From positions 7,264,633 to 7,328,632 of the forward strand of contig NC_087069.1 of the NCBI RefSeq assembly GCF_963678635.1: DNA of 64,000 nt, read 5' to 3'. Numbering within the stretch: the stretch's first letter is position 1; the number at the start of each line of letters is the position of its first letter. Made by a program: the position numbers and the translations under genes. This DNA is from Symsagittifera roscoffensis (Eukaryota > Xenacoelomorpha > Acoela > Convolutidae). Shown here one piece after another: positions 36,091 through 49,312 of the stretch. Under the pieces are notes generated by a model. It was not told the origin of the DNA and searched no databases. It saw only the letters and a list, made by a program, of their open reading frames with translations.

Positions 36091-36232
36091 TATTCAGATC
36101 CAGTCTTTGATCCCCTGCCATCGCAATGGTAGTGTGTGACGACAAGCTCCCATTTTACATCTAGCTTCGGGACTATCACAATTTGACTAAAATTGGCTGC
36201 AATTTTGATACCACGTGAAAATTTTAGATGCA
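36091..36232 (+). mobile_element. SINE relic, 5'-truncated
   Basis: Matches the body of the SINE at 49898-50058 (shared phrases CAGATCC, TTTGATCCCC, TCTAGCT, TTGGCTGCAAT, TAGATGCA). The tRNA A-box part is missing, possibly cut by the adjacent MITE. Confidence 0.45.
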
Positions 36233-37261
36233 AAAAACGACCTTGATTCGCAAAACAGAGCTTCGCTTAACAAACTAACTCAGTTTGCAAATGGGAATTG
36301 GACTATTCTTCGACAGGCTTGTTGAGGCCTATTGATAACTCTTCAACGATTCACAGTAATCACAATTTTTAAACTAAAACTTTTTAAAATTATTTTCTAA
36401 GCACTTGAAAGCTGGTGATTTTTCAGGGAAACCGGCCACAGAAAAAAAAAGATTAATTTTTGCTCATACGTTTTTAAAAAGTCTCAAAAACAGCAATTTT
36501 TTCCTTCAAAAAAACAAGTCTGTGACGCATTATTCACAATTTTCCCGGAAAAATTTGGGGTTCTAGGAAAGCTCGGACAGTTAACTTGATCGACCTCGGC
36601 CAATAAAAAATTTTCCCCTGATAAAAGTTACTGAACCATGGTACTCAACCTCTTTGAAAAGTTCCTTTAAAAAACAAAAGCTTTATAAGCATTACGAATG
36701 TAAGCAGTCTTCAAAAAATTCTCAGACTTTTGGTCGCGTCACTTTTTCAAACTAAACTTTATAAGAAAGATTTTTAGCAGCACGTATTTGAGATTATCTG
36801 ATCTCCCGCTGAGGTCCAATACAAGATCAAAAGCTGATAGTGAAAACATCAAAGATACGAACTCCAACCTTTTTAAGAGAAGTTCAAAGACACCGTCACA
36901 TGAAGCTAAGCGGGAGAGCAAATTTTTATTTTTATTGTCTTCTGTTAACCAGTCTGAAGAAACTGAGAAACTCTCAAGCGAAGCCCCTCCCGATTAGGCT
37001 AAAAACTTTAAGCACCAATTATCAAAGCAAAAAACAAGCAGTTTTTGTCTAAAACTTTAGAGAGACTTTTCTTATTCCACCCCCTCTATCGTTTCAAAAT
37101 AGAATCTTGCTTGCGATTATAGTCCCCACCTCAATTATATAAAATATCTTGAAAATTGATTTTTTTGTTTTCTTTTTTGGAATCTTAATTTAAAAAGAGG
37201 GAGTGGCTATTATGTGAAGAACTCTAAAACTAATTGTTCAAAATTAACCCAGCCGATAACA

Positions 37262-40200
37262 ATGCAGATGTCTTTGATTCTGTTTACAGCCCTAATTTCT
37301 GTTTTGCCAGCAGTTTACCAGACCATTGAATGTCCAGATAATATGGAACAAATTCCACACGCAAATTCCGGATCATGTTATGGACTCGTTCCTGTGGAAT
37401 TAGGGCCTTTCACATTCTGGCACGCTAGCCGCGTTTGTTACTTTGGCAGGTAGGTAATAAAATTGTTTCCAATTATGAGAGATTCGATAAAACAGGTATA
37501 CTACTTTTTTACCCTAAATATTTTAACCACAATAATTTTTACCCTATTTATTTTTATAACAATATGTTTTATACGTGATAAAATATCCACAAGTTCGTGA
37601 CGAGTATTCGATCATTCAGAAAAATGGAAGAAATCTAACTTACTTTGTTAAGATCTATTTCACAAGCCTTGACTCAAAGCGTCACGTTGTTTCCCTGAGC
37701 TTCTTGGAGACGCCGAAATTCTGCAACCAGAGTTGATTTTAATTGCACTTGATTTTTTTTCTATTTTTGACAGTTTTCTTCTGCAAACGGTTTTACTAGT
37801 TCAGTTTAAAGTTCAATAATAACTTATTAGGTATTATGGAGTTTTTGCGCTTCCCATGATGCCGAGAACGAAAGAAGAGCTGAGGGCTGTTCTATCGTGG
37901 GCTCTGAACAAAGGACTGCCTACTAGCAGCGACAACGAAAATGAGGCTGGAATTTGGGCAAACTACATACGGTATCAGCCGGCTCCTCTCAATTCGGATG
38001 GCGAGTTGGGGGAAATGGAAGCTGCAATCAGGAGAGATCGAACGTTGTTTCAGGAAAGTTTTTCGCAACTATTTAATTTAAAAATTGAGCAGTTACTTCC
38101 GATACTTATTAATTCAAACAAAATAATTTTCTTTTTTTTTCGCCGAAATTAATATGAAAACTTTGTTTGCCCGACTGTACATACTCGTTGATGCCTTAAA
38201 ACTTGGAAACTATAAATGAAATGAGGAAAATCAGTTGTTTTCATTCTACGAGAAGTCGTAAGCTTCTTGCTAAACTATGTTCCATAACCATGCATCACTT
38301 ATAAATTTTTGAAATTGACAAAGTTTTCAAAAAATTTACAAAAAAAATCAAAATTATTTTTATAAGCGTTTTTTTTTTGAAAATTTACCACCACAAGCTA
38401 TGTAAAAGAGAAAATGAAATTTTTTGCATATAGAAAAGTATTAAATACACCAAAGAGCATGCCTCAATCCATTTTTCAACAATTTCTAATAGGGATTAAA
38501 TCTCCGCTTGCGCTGAGCAGGAAATAAATTGCGCGTTAATTGTCACCAATTGTCCAAATTGGGAAATTGGCAATCTTTAAACCTTTATAACTTTGAATAA
38601 TTTTTTTTAAAACTCCGTCATAAATTGCCAGTTAAATAGACAAAATTTGTCTGGAGAAAACAAACCCCCGAGCAAAAAATTCAGTCACTTTCTTCGACAG
38701 TCAGAATGAAAAAAAATAATAAAAAAGGAAGGCCAAATGTTTTTTTTTGCGAAAGCTTGCAAAATTTTGAGAAAGGTTCAATATTATATTCAACATTTGG
38801 GCAGATGAACATTAAAAAAACTTAATGACGAACATTGACTGCATAGATACTGCAAGCTAGCTGAGACTACAGATAAGGTTTTAACTTTTTTGAGTGTTTT
38901 TGGAGTTGGCTATGGACTTCTAAAATGTTATGAATGAACCAATTGAATGAAGTGAAAACTATACATCCTTATTGTCCCGACTTTCCAAAGAGACGGAAAA
39001 TTTGATGCCCTCGACTGGCAGAGGCAACTCAAATCAAGAAAGCGTGAGACAGGGCAGCGCAGGGTAACGATCGGAAGGACAACGGAATCCAAGGAGGGGC
39101 AGGGCACCGCGAGCCAAGGAGGGGCGGGTTAGCGCAAGTGATGAAGAGGCAGGGCAGGGCAGGGCAGGGCAGGGCAGGGCAGGGCAGGGCAGGACAAGGC
39201 AAGGCAAGGCAAGGCAAGGCAATGCAAGCCAAGGAGAGACAAAGAAGAGCAGGGCAACGAGAAGCAGGTTATCGCAAGCCAAGGATGGGCAGGGCACCGA
39301 AAACCAAGGAGGGGCAGGTTAGCGCAGTCCAAGGAGGGGCACAGCAGCGCAAGCTAGGGAAAGACAAGGCAGCGCTGTCAGCGCAAGCCACGGAGGGACA
39401 GGGCAGTGCACGTCAAGAAGGGAGAAGAGGCAGGGCACTGCAAGCCAGGGGTTAAGGTAGTGCACGTCAAGGGGGAGGTCACAGCAAGGCAATGAGGGAT
39501 AGTTAAGGGCAAAAAAAGGAGGGACACGGTGTTGCAAGCCAATGAGGGGCAGGGGTGCGCAAGTCAAGGAGCGGCAAGTCACAGCAAGTCAAGAAGAGTC
39601 AGATAAACGCAAGTTAGGCCGAAAAAAGCGCAAGCCGAGCGCAAGCCAAGCTTAAGTCAATGGGGGAAAGGGCAGCGCAAGCCAAGAAAGGGGCAGTGGA
39701 GCGCAAGCCACTGAGAGGAATAGAAGCGCAAGTCCAAAAGGGGCGGGGCAGAACATGCCAAGTAGGGGCAGTACAGCGAGAGTCAAGAGTTGCAGGTAAC
39801 AGCAAGACAAAGAGGGGCAGGTAAGAGCAAGCCAAAGAGGGGCATGGCGATGCAAGTCAATGGGGGACAGAGCAGTGCGGGTCAAGGAGCGGCAGGTCAA
39901 AGCAAGGTAAAGAGTGCAGATACGTGCAAGCCAAGAAGGGGCATGGCGATGCAAGCCAATGAGGGACAAGACAGCGCAAACGAAAGAGGAGCAGGGCAGC
40001 GCATGCCAAGAAAGGGCAGGTCAGCGCATACCAAGGAGGCGCAGGGAAGAGCAGGGAAAGGCATGGCAGGGCAATGCAATGCAAGCGAAAAAGAGACCGG
40101 GCAGCGCAAGCTAACGAGGGGCAAGCATCGCACGCCAAGGAGGGGTGGGGCATCGCAAGCCAAGGAGGGACAGGGCAGCGGAAGCTAAGGAGAGACAGTG

Positions 40201-43200
40201 CAGCGAACGGCAAGGAGGGACAGGCCAGCGCACGACAAGGTTGGGCAGGGCAGCGAAAGCAAAGGAGGGGTAGGCAGGGCAGAGGAGGGGGCAAGGCAGG
40301 ACAAGGCAAGACAAGGCAAGGCATTGCAACTCAATTCAAAGCAAGGCAAGACACAGCACGGTAAGTCAAGGGAAGGAGGGGACAGAGCAGCGTAAGGCGA
40401 CTGAAGGCAGCTCAAATCAGACCACCGCAAGGCAAGACAGGGCAGCGCAAAGCAAGACAGGGCAGCGCAAGGCAAGACAGGGCAGCGCAAGGCTAAGATG
40501 GATACGATAAAACGGGGCAGCAAAAGGTAAGGTACGGCAGCGTAGGGCAAGGAAGGAAATGACAGGCAGAGCAAAAAGAGGCCGTGTAAAGCAGGAATGC
40601 ACATCGCAGAGCAACGAGGTGCAAGTCGGAGCAGCCTAAGGGAATGAGGGGCAAGGTCAGCGTGAGGCACGTAAGTCAGCGCAAGGCAAAGAGCTTCAGA
40701 GCAGCGCAAAACAGGAAAGGAAGAGCAGCCTAAGCCATGGAAGTTCAGCTCAATCCAAAAAGGGTACGGGCAGCCGAAGGCAAGGAATTCAGCGCAACGC
40801 AAAGTAAGGCAGGGCAGCACATAGAAACAAAGGGCAGGGCAGAGCAGAGCAAAGATGGTTAGTGCATGGAAGGATAGCGAGTGGTAGCGCATGAGTAAGG
40901 AGGGGCAGAGTAGGGAGGGACAGTGCATGGTAGTGAAGTGCAGGAAGGATAGCGCAGCGCAAGGTGGGCCAGCGAAAGGCAAGGCTGTGCAGCCCAAAGC
41001 AAGCACAGCTGCAGAGCACAAGGAGAGGCAGCGCAAAGCAGAGCTGCGCAAGACAAGGCATGACTTGGCAGCTCATGGCAATAATGGGCATGACAAAATA
41101 AATGTTCTGAAATAAATCGGAACTCTGGAGTTCTTAAAGAATAAGATGTTCAAATAAATCAAGGCCAGAGATCTAAATTGATTGCATTGAAGTTTCAAAG
41201 CTTCATATTGGTTATATTGTGAAATTTATTTTTCAGTTTCAAAAAATAAACCATGGTTGGATGCTAATGGAGGGATGTATTTTGGTCTAATGATTTTAAT
41301 GCTGAAAATCAACCTTTCGAAGCGTGGTAGTTTAGCAGATATGGACAGTTTTACACATTTTCAAAAGTTCAAATTATTTGATAGAAAAATCAAAAACAAC
41401 TCAAGAAAACTAAAAGAAAACAGAACATTTAAAGATTTGTATTTGTAGCTTCATGCTTCCGGTTTTGTAGATAATGTTTAGGAGTCATAAAAACTCGCCG
41501 CTCAGAACCTTGTTGTTCAGAAAAAAACGGACAGCTCTAAAATATTAAAAAGTTGTAAGAGCCTGAAAACAAAATTTTATACACAAAATTTTGTACCCTT
41601 GTTTGTATGCCCTTATGATGTGAAAGCCACAAAATGACCCAATAAAAACTCCTAGTTTACAAAACACTGTATCTGTAGTTGTATCCTAACGGTATTGTAG
41701 TTTAATTTCAAATTTAATGCCAAAACTTTACTCTTCCTTAGTTTTTAGCTTAGAAGATAAGGACGGTTTCACGAATCTTGCCTTAAAAACTAAAAACTTT
41801 TAGATTCCGAGAAAAAACAAAAACTTTTTCAAGGCGAATCGGTTTAAGCAAAATAAGCACCCGAAAAACTTGAAAGGGTTTTGCGCGTTGTCATAGGTTT
41901 GCTTAGACAAAACACTTCAACTTCTCGCCAATAGATATAAGCAATACATCTAAATAAACTCAAAATTTGAAGGTTTTATCGCATACAGCATGGCCTTTCA
42001 AAAACTCGTAGTTTAGAAGATATGCACAATTTTACGAAAAAACGAAACTTCTTTTAGAAAATTAAGAAACAAATTTAAAAAAAAATTATAAAAAAAAACA
42101 ATATACGTGTATTTACATGCTAACAATATTGTAGCTTAACATCGAAACTTCAACCTTTCTAAGCTCGCGGCTGAGAATATATGGACGAGTTTTACAAATC
42201 TTTCTATACATTTAAGTTTTTGTACTCGTACTTGCATGCTATCGGCCGTTTAGTTTGGCGTTTAAATTACACTGCCAAAACTACAATTTTACAGAGTTTA
42301 TCCTTTTGAACATACCTAGTGTCCCTAGCTGCATGCTAACGGGGATATAGTTTGAGGCTGCGACATCCATGCCAACAATTCACCTTCCAGAGTTCGTAGT
42401 TTGGAAAGTATGCACATTTTTTAAGATCTTCATAAGGGGCGTAAAAAACGTAAATTTTTTGACGCAAAACGATTCAAACATGAGAAACAAATTGAAAGTT
42501 TTTGAAATTTTTTACTCGTTGTCAAAAACTTGCTTGGATAAAAAACTTCAATTTCTCGCCAATTGATTCAAGCGGTGGCGTCTCTCATGCTTGAAGGACC
42601 GAATGCTTGAAATTTATTTCAGCTTAGTTTCAGCCATTCAGAATTGAGTATTCAAAATCTCAAAGTAAATCGTGAAAATCTCGAAGTAAGAAAATAAAAC
42701 CAGGCCAATAGTGACCGATTAGATAATAAGCAGATGAGTTTTCAAGAATAAAAAATTACTATGAATTTGAACTCATGAATATTGATGTTTATCTGAATAG
42801 TTTTGCGGTTGTAACCCGCAATTGGTATTGTTTTTGATTATTTTCCACTGATTTAAATTATTTTCTGTTAACTTGACTTCGATTTTGTGAGAAAGGCATT
42901 AGCCAATAGAATTGCTTAGCGAATTGGATTGGCTGAAACTTTTCAAGCATTTGGTCCTTCAAGCATGGGAATCCTCCCAATTCAAGCTATACATCCAATT
43001 AATTCAAATTTTTGACTGCTTGTTTCTAAGTCATCAGCTGCATAGAAAATATTTTAATTTGTTAAGAACCGATTCTCCATAAAATAGTTTGGAACATTTC
43101 AAAGGCTCATTGCTTGACTAGCTTACTTAGCTAACTAAGATTTTTGTCTAACAATTCCATTAAAGAAATATTGTGAAAACTTCCAAAGCGTCATCTCTCG

Positions 43201-46200
43201 AGTTGCTCGAGAAAAAAAAACATGGAAACTTTTGTTAACTAATTTTTGCAATGAGAAGAATGAAAAAATATCATTTCATTATTTGAACACCTTGCTAAGA
43301 AAAGATCGAACGTTTGGTGAACCGATAAATTTTTTTAGAAATTTCGAGGATCGACGGTTTTATATATATTTTTTAATTTATCAATTGCTGCAATCAAAGT
43401 TTTTAAAATTATTTTTTGAGCGCCAAACTTTTAAAAGTATTTTTTTCTAACTAGTGTTAAATTAAAAAAAAACTATGAAACTTTTACGTGTTACTTTTGA
43501 TTTTTCAATCCGAATCACAGTATGAAAAAACTTTAAGAAATCAAACACTTTTTCACTCAAATTGCTTCCCTGGAAAAATTTTGCCATCTTATTTAGGCTG
43601 ATATTTGTACGAAATGTTAAGAAGATTCTTTGATTGAAATACTGCTTCGAAATACTTAAACTTATGCAAAACGATGCACGATATGGAATAAATTGAAGTT
43701 ATTCAAAGTTTCAGTTCTTGAACAGTGTGCTCAAAAAAAGTAACCTAATGCGAGCCGATTAATTTATAGAAACGGGTTGTAAGTTAAATTGCCAAGAGAA
43801 AAAATGGTCTGATTATGTTTGTTTTTGCGTTAAATAATACAAATTTTGATTAGAGAATGGCACCTCACAGCTTAAGACTGTCTCAATTCTAACGTTATTT
43901 TTATTACCCACCTATTGCCCAATGCTATCCATCAATGTTTTAACAAAGACAACCAAACCTTATTTATTACAAAAAATAAGAGAACTGAAACCAGTACTTT
44001 TCTAACAGAAAAATTTTGCGTTTAAAAGAGGCCATGACTGATATTTTAACAATTGAAATGATTCGAAAATTTGCGTTGCGTTTGATTTTACGCGGAGGAA
44101 ACATTTGCGTATAAAGTCAATAGCTCTAATTACTTGATGATTAATCAAAAATTCGAAAAAAAAATTCAATTTTTTTTTTCACACATTTCAAAAAGTCTGT
44201 GAAAAAAACGGATCCTGGAACTGAAATACTTCAGCTTTTACAACTATTACTGAGGCATGGCGATGTTTCGCTCAACTTGCGTTATAAACAATAGACTTCT
44301 GACAAACTGATCGACAGAAATAGAAATGAAAGCTGCAATACAATTTTCCTACATTGGTATTGACTGTGTCTTCAGTTTTTTTCCGAGAGAGTATGCCAAA
44401 AAATAAAAAATTGAATGTTGAATAATCAACGAAACTCAACGTAAAAAGCGGTAATGAAGCCGACAGTTCTTGAGCAGACAAACGTTGAGCCCAAAAAAAT
44501 TTTTTTTAGAAAAACTTAAAAGCTCAAAAAGTTTGAAGTCCCTCCTTCGAAAAAAATTTGAGAAAAACTATTTTTACACCCTAAACTGATCTTAGCGAAA
44601 ATAAGGTCAGCCAAAACTTTTTTTTAGCTGAATAAAAGAGGAGCAGATACAAACAAAAAACACTGTCATTTTGAAATCCGAGTTGAAAATTTTCAACCAA
44701 CCTAGAAAAACAAACTTTGAATAGAACGGTCGTTCAAAGTGCAGACATCCTGAATAATATATGGACGAGTTTTACAAATCTTTCTATACATTCAAATTTT
44801 TGAACTCATACTTGCATGCTATTGGCAGTTTAGTTTGGAGTTAAAATTACACAGCCAAAACTACAATTTTACAGTGTTTGTCCTTTTGAACATACCTAGT
44901 GTTCCTAGTTGCATGCTAACGGGGATATAGTTTGAGGCTGCGACTGCTATGCCAACAATTCACCTTCCAGAGTTGGTAGTTTGGAAAGTATGCACGTTTT
45001 CAAGATCTTCATAAGGGGCGTAAAAAACGTAATTTTTTTGACGCAAAACGATTCAAACATGAGAAACAAATTGAAACTTTTTGAAATTTTTTACTCGTTG
45101 TCAAAAACTTGCTTGGATAAAAAACTTCAATTTCTCGCCAATTGATTCAAGCGGTGGCGTCTCTCATGCTTGAAGGACCGAATGCTTGAAATTTATTTCA
45201 GCTTAGTTTCAGATAGTCAGAATTGAGTATTCAAAATCTCAAAGTAAATCGTGAAAATCTCGAAGTAAGAAAATAAAACCAGGCCAATAGTGACCGATTA
45301 GATAATAAGCAGATGAGTTTTCAAGAATAAAAAATTACTATGAATTTGAACTCATAAATATTGATGTTTATCTGAATAGTTTTACGGTTGTAACCCGCAA
45401 TTGGTATTATTTTTGATTATTTTCTGTTAATTTGACTTCGATTTTGTGAGAAAGGCATTAGCCAATAGAATTGCTTAGCGAATTGGATTTGCTGAAACTT
45501 TTCAAGCATTTGGTCCTTCAAGCATGGGAATCCTCCCAATTCAAGCTATACATCCAATTAATTCAAATTTTTGACTGCTTGTTTCTAAGTCATCAGCTGC
45601 ATAGAAAATATTTTAATTTGTTAAGAACCGATTCTCCATAAAATAGTTTGGAACATTTCAACGGCTCATTGCTTGACTAGCTTACTTAGGTAACTAGGAT
45701 TTTTGTCTAACAATTCCAGCAGTGAACTATTGTGAAAATTTCCAAAGTGTCATCTCACGAGTTATTTGAGAAAAAAAACATGGAAACTTTTGTTAACTAA
45801 TTTATGCAATGAGAAGAATGAAAAAATATCATTTCATTATTTGAACACCTTGCTAAGAAAAGATCGAACGATTGGTGAACCGATTCACTCTATCTATTTT
45901 TTTAGAAGTTTCGAGGATCGACGGTTTTATATATATTTTTTTATTTATCAATTGTTGCAATCAAAGTTTTTAAAGATATTTTTGAGCGCCAAAAGTTTTA
46001 AAAGTAATTTTTTTCCAATTGGTGTTAAATTTAAAAAAACGATGAAACTTTTACGTGATACTTTTGATTTTTCAATCCGAATCACAGTATGAAAAAAAAC
46101 TTTAAGAAATCAAACACTTTTTCACTCGAATTGCTTCCCTAAAAAATTTTGCCATCTTATTTAGGCTGATATATGTACGAAATGTTAAGAAGATTCTTTG

Positions 46201-48355
46201 ATTGAAAGACTGCTTCGAAATACTTAAACTTATGCAAAACGATGCACGATATGGAATAAATTGAAGTTATTCAAAGTTTCAGTGCTTGAACAGTGTGCTC
46301 AAAAAAAGTAACCTAATGCGAGCCGATTAATTTATAGAAACGGGTTGTAAGTTAAATTGCCAAGAGAAAAAATGGTCTGATTATGTTTGTTTTTGCGTTA
46401 AATAATACAAATTTTGATTAGAGAATGGCACCTCACAGCTTAAGACTGTCTCAGTTCTAACGTTATTTTTATTACCCACCTATTGCCCAATGCTATCCAT
46501 CAATGTTTTAACAAAGACAACCAAACCTTATTTATTACAAAAAATAAGAGAACTGAAACCAGTACTTTTCTAACAGAAAAAATTTGCGTTTAAAAGAGGC
46601 CATGAATGATTTTTTAACAATTGAAATGATTCGAAAATTTGCGTTGCGTTTGATTTTACGCGGAGGAAACATTTGCGTATAAAGTCAATAGCTCTAATTA
46701 CTTGATGATTAATCAAAAATTCGAAAAAAAAATTCAATTTTTTTTTCACACATTTCAAAAAGTCTGTGAAAAAAACGGATCTTGGAACTGAAATACTTCA
46801 GCTTTTACAACTCTTACTGAGGCATGGCGATGTTTCGCTCAACTTGCGTTATAAACAATAGACTTCTGACAAACTGATCGACAGAAATAGAGATGAAAGC
46901 TACAATACAATTTTCCTACATTGGTAATGACTGTGTCTTCAGTTTTTTCCGAGAGAGTATGCCAAGAAATCAACCAATTAAGTGTTGAATAATCAACGAA
47001 ACTCAACGTACAAAGCGGTAATGAAGCCGACAATTCTTGAGCAGACAAACGTTGAGCCCAAAAAATTTTATTAGAAAAACTTCCTTCGAAAAGTCCCTCT
47101 TTCGAAAAAAATTTGAGAAAAACTATTTTTACTCCCTAAACTGGTCTTAGCGAAAATAAGGTCAGCCAAAACCTTTTTTCAGCTGAATATAAGAGGAGCA
47201 GATACAAACAAAAAACACTGTCATTTTGAAATCCGAGTTGAACATTTTCAACCAACCTAAAAAAACAAACTTTGAATAGAACGGGCGTTCAAAATGCAGA
47301 CATCCTGAATAATTTCTCCGACTTTCGTAACGAAAGTAACGGAAAATTTGTGCTAGGGTTGTTTTTTTTCAGACAAGTTTCGACTTTTTAAGTAGCCGTT
47401 TTTGAACTTTTATATCATTCAAAAAATGTTGTTGTCCTGAACTTAAGTTTGAGAAGATATTTCACCTGTAATCGTTCCCTGTAAAGTTATGGGGTTTGTG
47501 GATTTTCGTTTTGGCCAATTTTTCTCAAATAACACGCGATATATTTTGCGCTACTAACGCGTAATCGGAGATTTGATCAGTCGTTTTGGCCAATTAGAAA
47601 TCATTCCAAATTGGTTGAAAGAAGCTTATTTGCGATAATTGATTTGTTACTAGGAGCGAGATTTACCACTTCGTGCTTTATATGGCAATGGGGGGATGAC
47701 TTTCACAAAAAAAACTCAAAATTTGGAAAAAAAATTGCATTTTATTTTATTAAACTTAATTTTTTCTAAGTATCACTGCTCCATAGACTTTAAAAGGCAG
47801 TCGGAACAGTCGGGGCTTCGCCCTGATACCAGCAGTCTTGTTTTTGTATTGGCGAAAGTACAGATGGTTATTCACATTTTCAGTCAAGCTGTGAACAAAG
47901 TTGTCTAGGTGAAAAAAGTCTAGCAATCGGATGCAATACTCTTGCTCATCGCAAATTCAGAACAAACTTAAATTGTAATTTAATAGGGTAATGGTAAAAT
48001 GGAAAAGAGCCGGAAAATTTGATATTGGTCCACATAAGTGGGCTGGATGATATGATTGCAATGTATTAAATGTGTTCCAAAAACATTTTCTTAATGCTTG
48101 CTCGATTTTTGATAATTGCCAAAATAGGAAGCTGATCCGATGGGCCAAGGCGGTCCCATGCCGGAGGATTTGTGGCGAGACGAAACACAACCCGGCAACA
48201 CCGTCGACGACCGCGACGAACAGTGTGTCGCTCAAAAATGGAAAGAAGAGGATGATTTTGAGTTGAATTTGGGATTGGATGATTATTGCTGTGACGGGAA
48301 AGATCAAAAGCATTTCATTGTATGTGAATATTGGGAGGGGATAATTGGGTTTTAA
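37262..48355 (+). CDS. C-type lectin-like secreted protein, three exons
   Basis: Exons 37262-37449, 37831-38053 and 48128-48355. The chosen ATG gives a typical signal peptide (MQMSLILFTALISVLPA). Exon 1 continues with CP...GSCY...FTFWHASRVC, the start of a long-form C-type lectin domain. Exon 2 carries the central part with GIWANY (equivalent of the WIG core). Exon 3 has LWRDETQPGN...EQCVAQ...DDYC...FIVCEYW, the conserved domain end with its paired cysteines, and stops at 48353-48355. Phases agree across both introns. Intron 1 is GT-AG (GTAGGT...TTATTAG). Intron 2 is about 10 kb and reads either GA-AG or, three to four bases over, GT-AG. No EPN or QPD calcium/sugar motif is evident, so sugar binding is not assured. 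Likely secreted, role in adhesion or immunity is family inference. Confidence 0.75.
38491..38708 (-). mobile_element. Family M fragment M5 (minus strand)
   Basis: A diverged reverse-oriented copy: the TAACGCGC phrase, the CCGTCAAAAA-like phrase and the GTTACTTTCG-like end are recognisable in inverse order. It lies in lectin intron 2. Confidence 0.5.
39010..41095. repeat. 25-bp GC-rich minisatellite (~2.1 kb)
   Basis: Diverged 25-base units of the type CAAGGAGGGGCAGGGCAGCGCAAGC are head to tail, with a pure 5-base GGGCA run at about 39147-39192 and AAGGC runs after it. The plus strand is almost pure purine plus C. The array is GC-rich within an AT-rich locus. Long minus-strand frames of Cys/Leu/Pro/Ala are by-products of the repeat. 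It sits in lectin intron 2. Confidence 0.9.
41100..42180. repeat. Degenerate dispersed repeat motifs in lectin intron 2
   Basis: A phrase like TGCATGCTAACGG-ATATAGTTT and a partner like CTCGTAGTTTAGAAGATATG recur at uneven 100-400-bp spacing (near 41330, 41440, 41675, 41740, 42000, 42110, 42160, 42225, 42325, 42390). No coding potential. Confidence 0.5.
42181..47312. repeat. 2.58-kb tandem duplication in lectin intron 2
   Basis: Unit 1 is 42181-44760 and unit 2 is 44761-47312, starting ATGGACGAGTTTTACAAATC in both and ending CATCCTGAATAAT. They are highly similar with scattered substitutions and small indels. No gene is visible in either. Unit 2 is followed immediately by a family M element. 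Confidence 0.9.
42566..42985. mobile_element. Fold-back/MITE-like element, duplicated at about 45146-45570
   Basis: Imperfect inverted ends share CATGCTTGAAGGACC and AATGCTTGAAA (left) with their complements (right, near 42935-42966). The arms are about 45-55 bp around a 300-bp AT-rich centre. No ORF. The second copy exists only because the host unit is duplicated. Confidence 0.5.
47315..47845 (+). mobile_element. Family M element, copy M4
   Basis: Left end CTCCGACTTTCGTAACGAAAG, right end GGCAGTCGGAACAG followed by the GGGGCTTCGCCCTGATACCAGCAGTCTTG tail motif (split in two phrases). Full-length relative to M3. It sits exactly at the right edge of the 2.58-kb duplication. Confidence 0.65.
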
Positions 48356-48530
48356 TCATAAAATATTAATGGTAAATTTTTAGAGCTCTTTTTCTTGTCT
48401 TGCCTTTCACCTCATTTTACGAATCAAATGTATAGTGTTTTTTTATCAATTTTTTTCTCAGAGTAATATATTCGAGAGTTTTTTTTCAGGGTAATTTTTT
48501 CGAGGTTTTTTTTCACGGTAATGATTGAAC

Positions 48531-48650
48531 AGCAAAAATGTTTAATAGCCTGATCAATCTGCATAAAAATTTCAATAAAAATCGTAAAGTGTGCAATTTT
48601 CATGGAAATTGACTCTTTGCAGATTAATCAGGCTATTTAACATTTTTGCT
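48531..48650 (+). repeat. 33-bp inverted repeat downstream of the lectin stop
   Basis: 48531-48563 pairs with 48618-48650 with about two mismatches, around a loop of ~54 bases that can itself pair in part. It lies within about 180 bases of the lectin stop, so it may be in the 3' UTR. It could be a small fold-back element or a hairpin RNA. Confidence 0.7.
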
Positions 48651-48733
48651 CTTGATAAGTACAAAATTTTCAAAAATCTAGACAAAACTTCAAAAAAAAG
48701 CAAATGAGGGAAAAGTTAAAAATGTTTTTGAGC

Positions 48734-49312
48734 AGAAATTTTGTTGCACCGAAAAAGTGTAGATGATTAGCTGTACTATATAACGCACTAAAAACTTTGA
48801 GTCGCAACAAAAGAGCTTCGTTCCACAAAAAAATTCAAACTGGAATATGGTGACATTATAGAAATGGACTGACTATGCTTAAACAGGATGGATAAATAGC
48901 TTTTCATAGATCCTCTGCAAATCCTAAAAACCCTGAAAAAGTTGAGAGAATTTTTTTGTATAATTAATCTCCAAATGCGCTTTATCTCTGAAGATATTAC
49001 CACCCAAGTTGTGGGTTTTTTGTTTGTTTATCTGGGAATGAGAATAGCCGGTTACTGTTTAAGCAGGACAGAATGTTCCGACAATCGTCTTATAAAAACT
49101 TTAAAAGTTTTTTCTAGATTTTAGGCATGTTTGACAGTAAAGTAAGCAAATTAAAAATCAATTTTTGAAGAAAAATTGAAAAAAAAAATCGGTAGAAAAG
49201 CCAAAAAAATTTCAATCTTGTCTTTCAAATTTTCCCAGAATGTCAAAAGAAACTCCCAAAAGAAATTTTGTTGCACCGAAAAAGTGTAGATGATTAGCTG
49301 TACTATATAACG
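48734..49312 (+). repeat. 475-bp block flanked by identical 52-bp direct repeats
   Basis: 48734-48785 and 49261-49312 are identical over 52 bases. The block between them (48786-49260) recurs nearly identical at about 50059-50530, there without the flanking 52-mers. Only a handful of differences separate the two blocks. Confidence 0.9.

Noticed and set aside
39029-41091. Many overlapping ORFs of 60-288 codons, mostly on the minus strand
   Set aside because: They are frames through the 25-bp GC-rich minisatellite, giving monotonous Cys/Leu/Pro/Ala or Arg/Gln/Gly/Lys proteins with no family signal.
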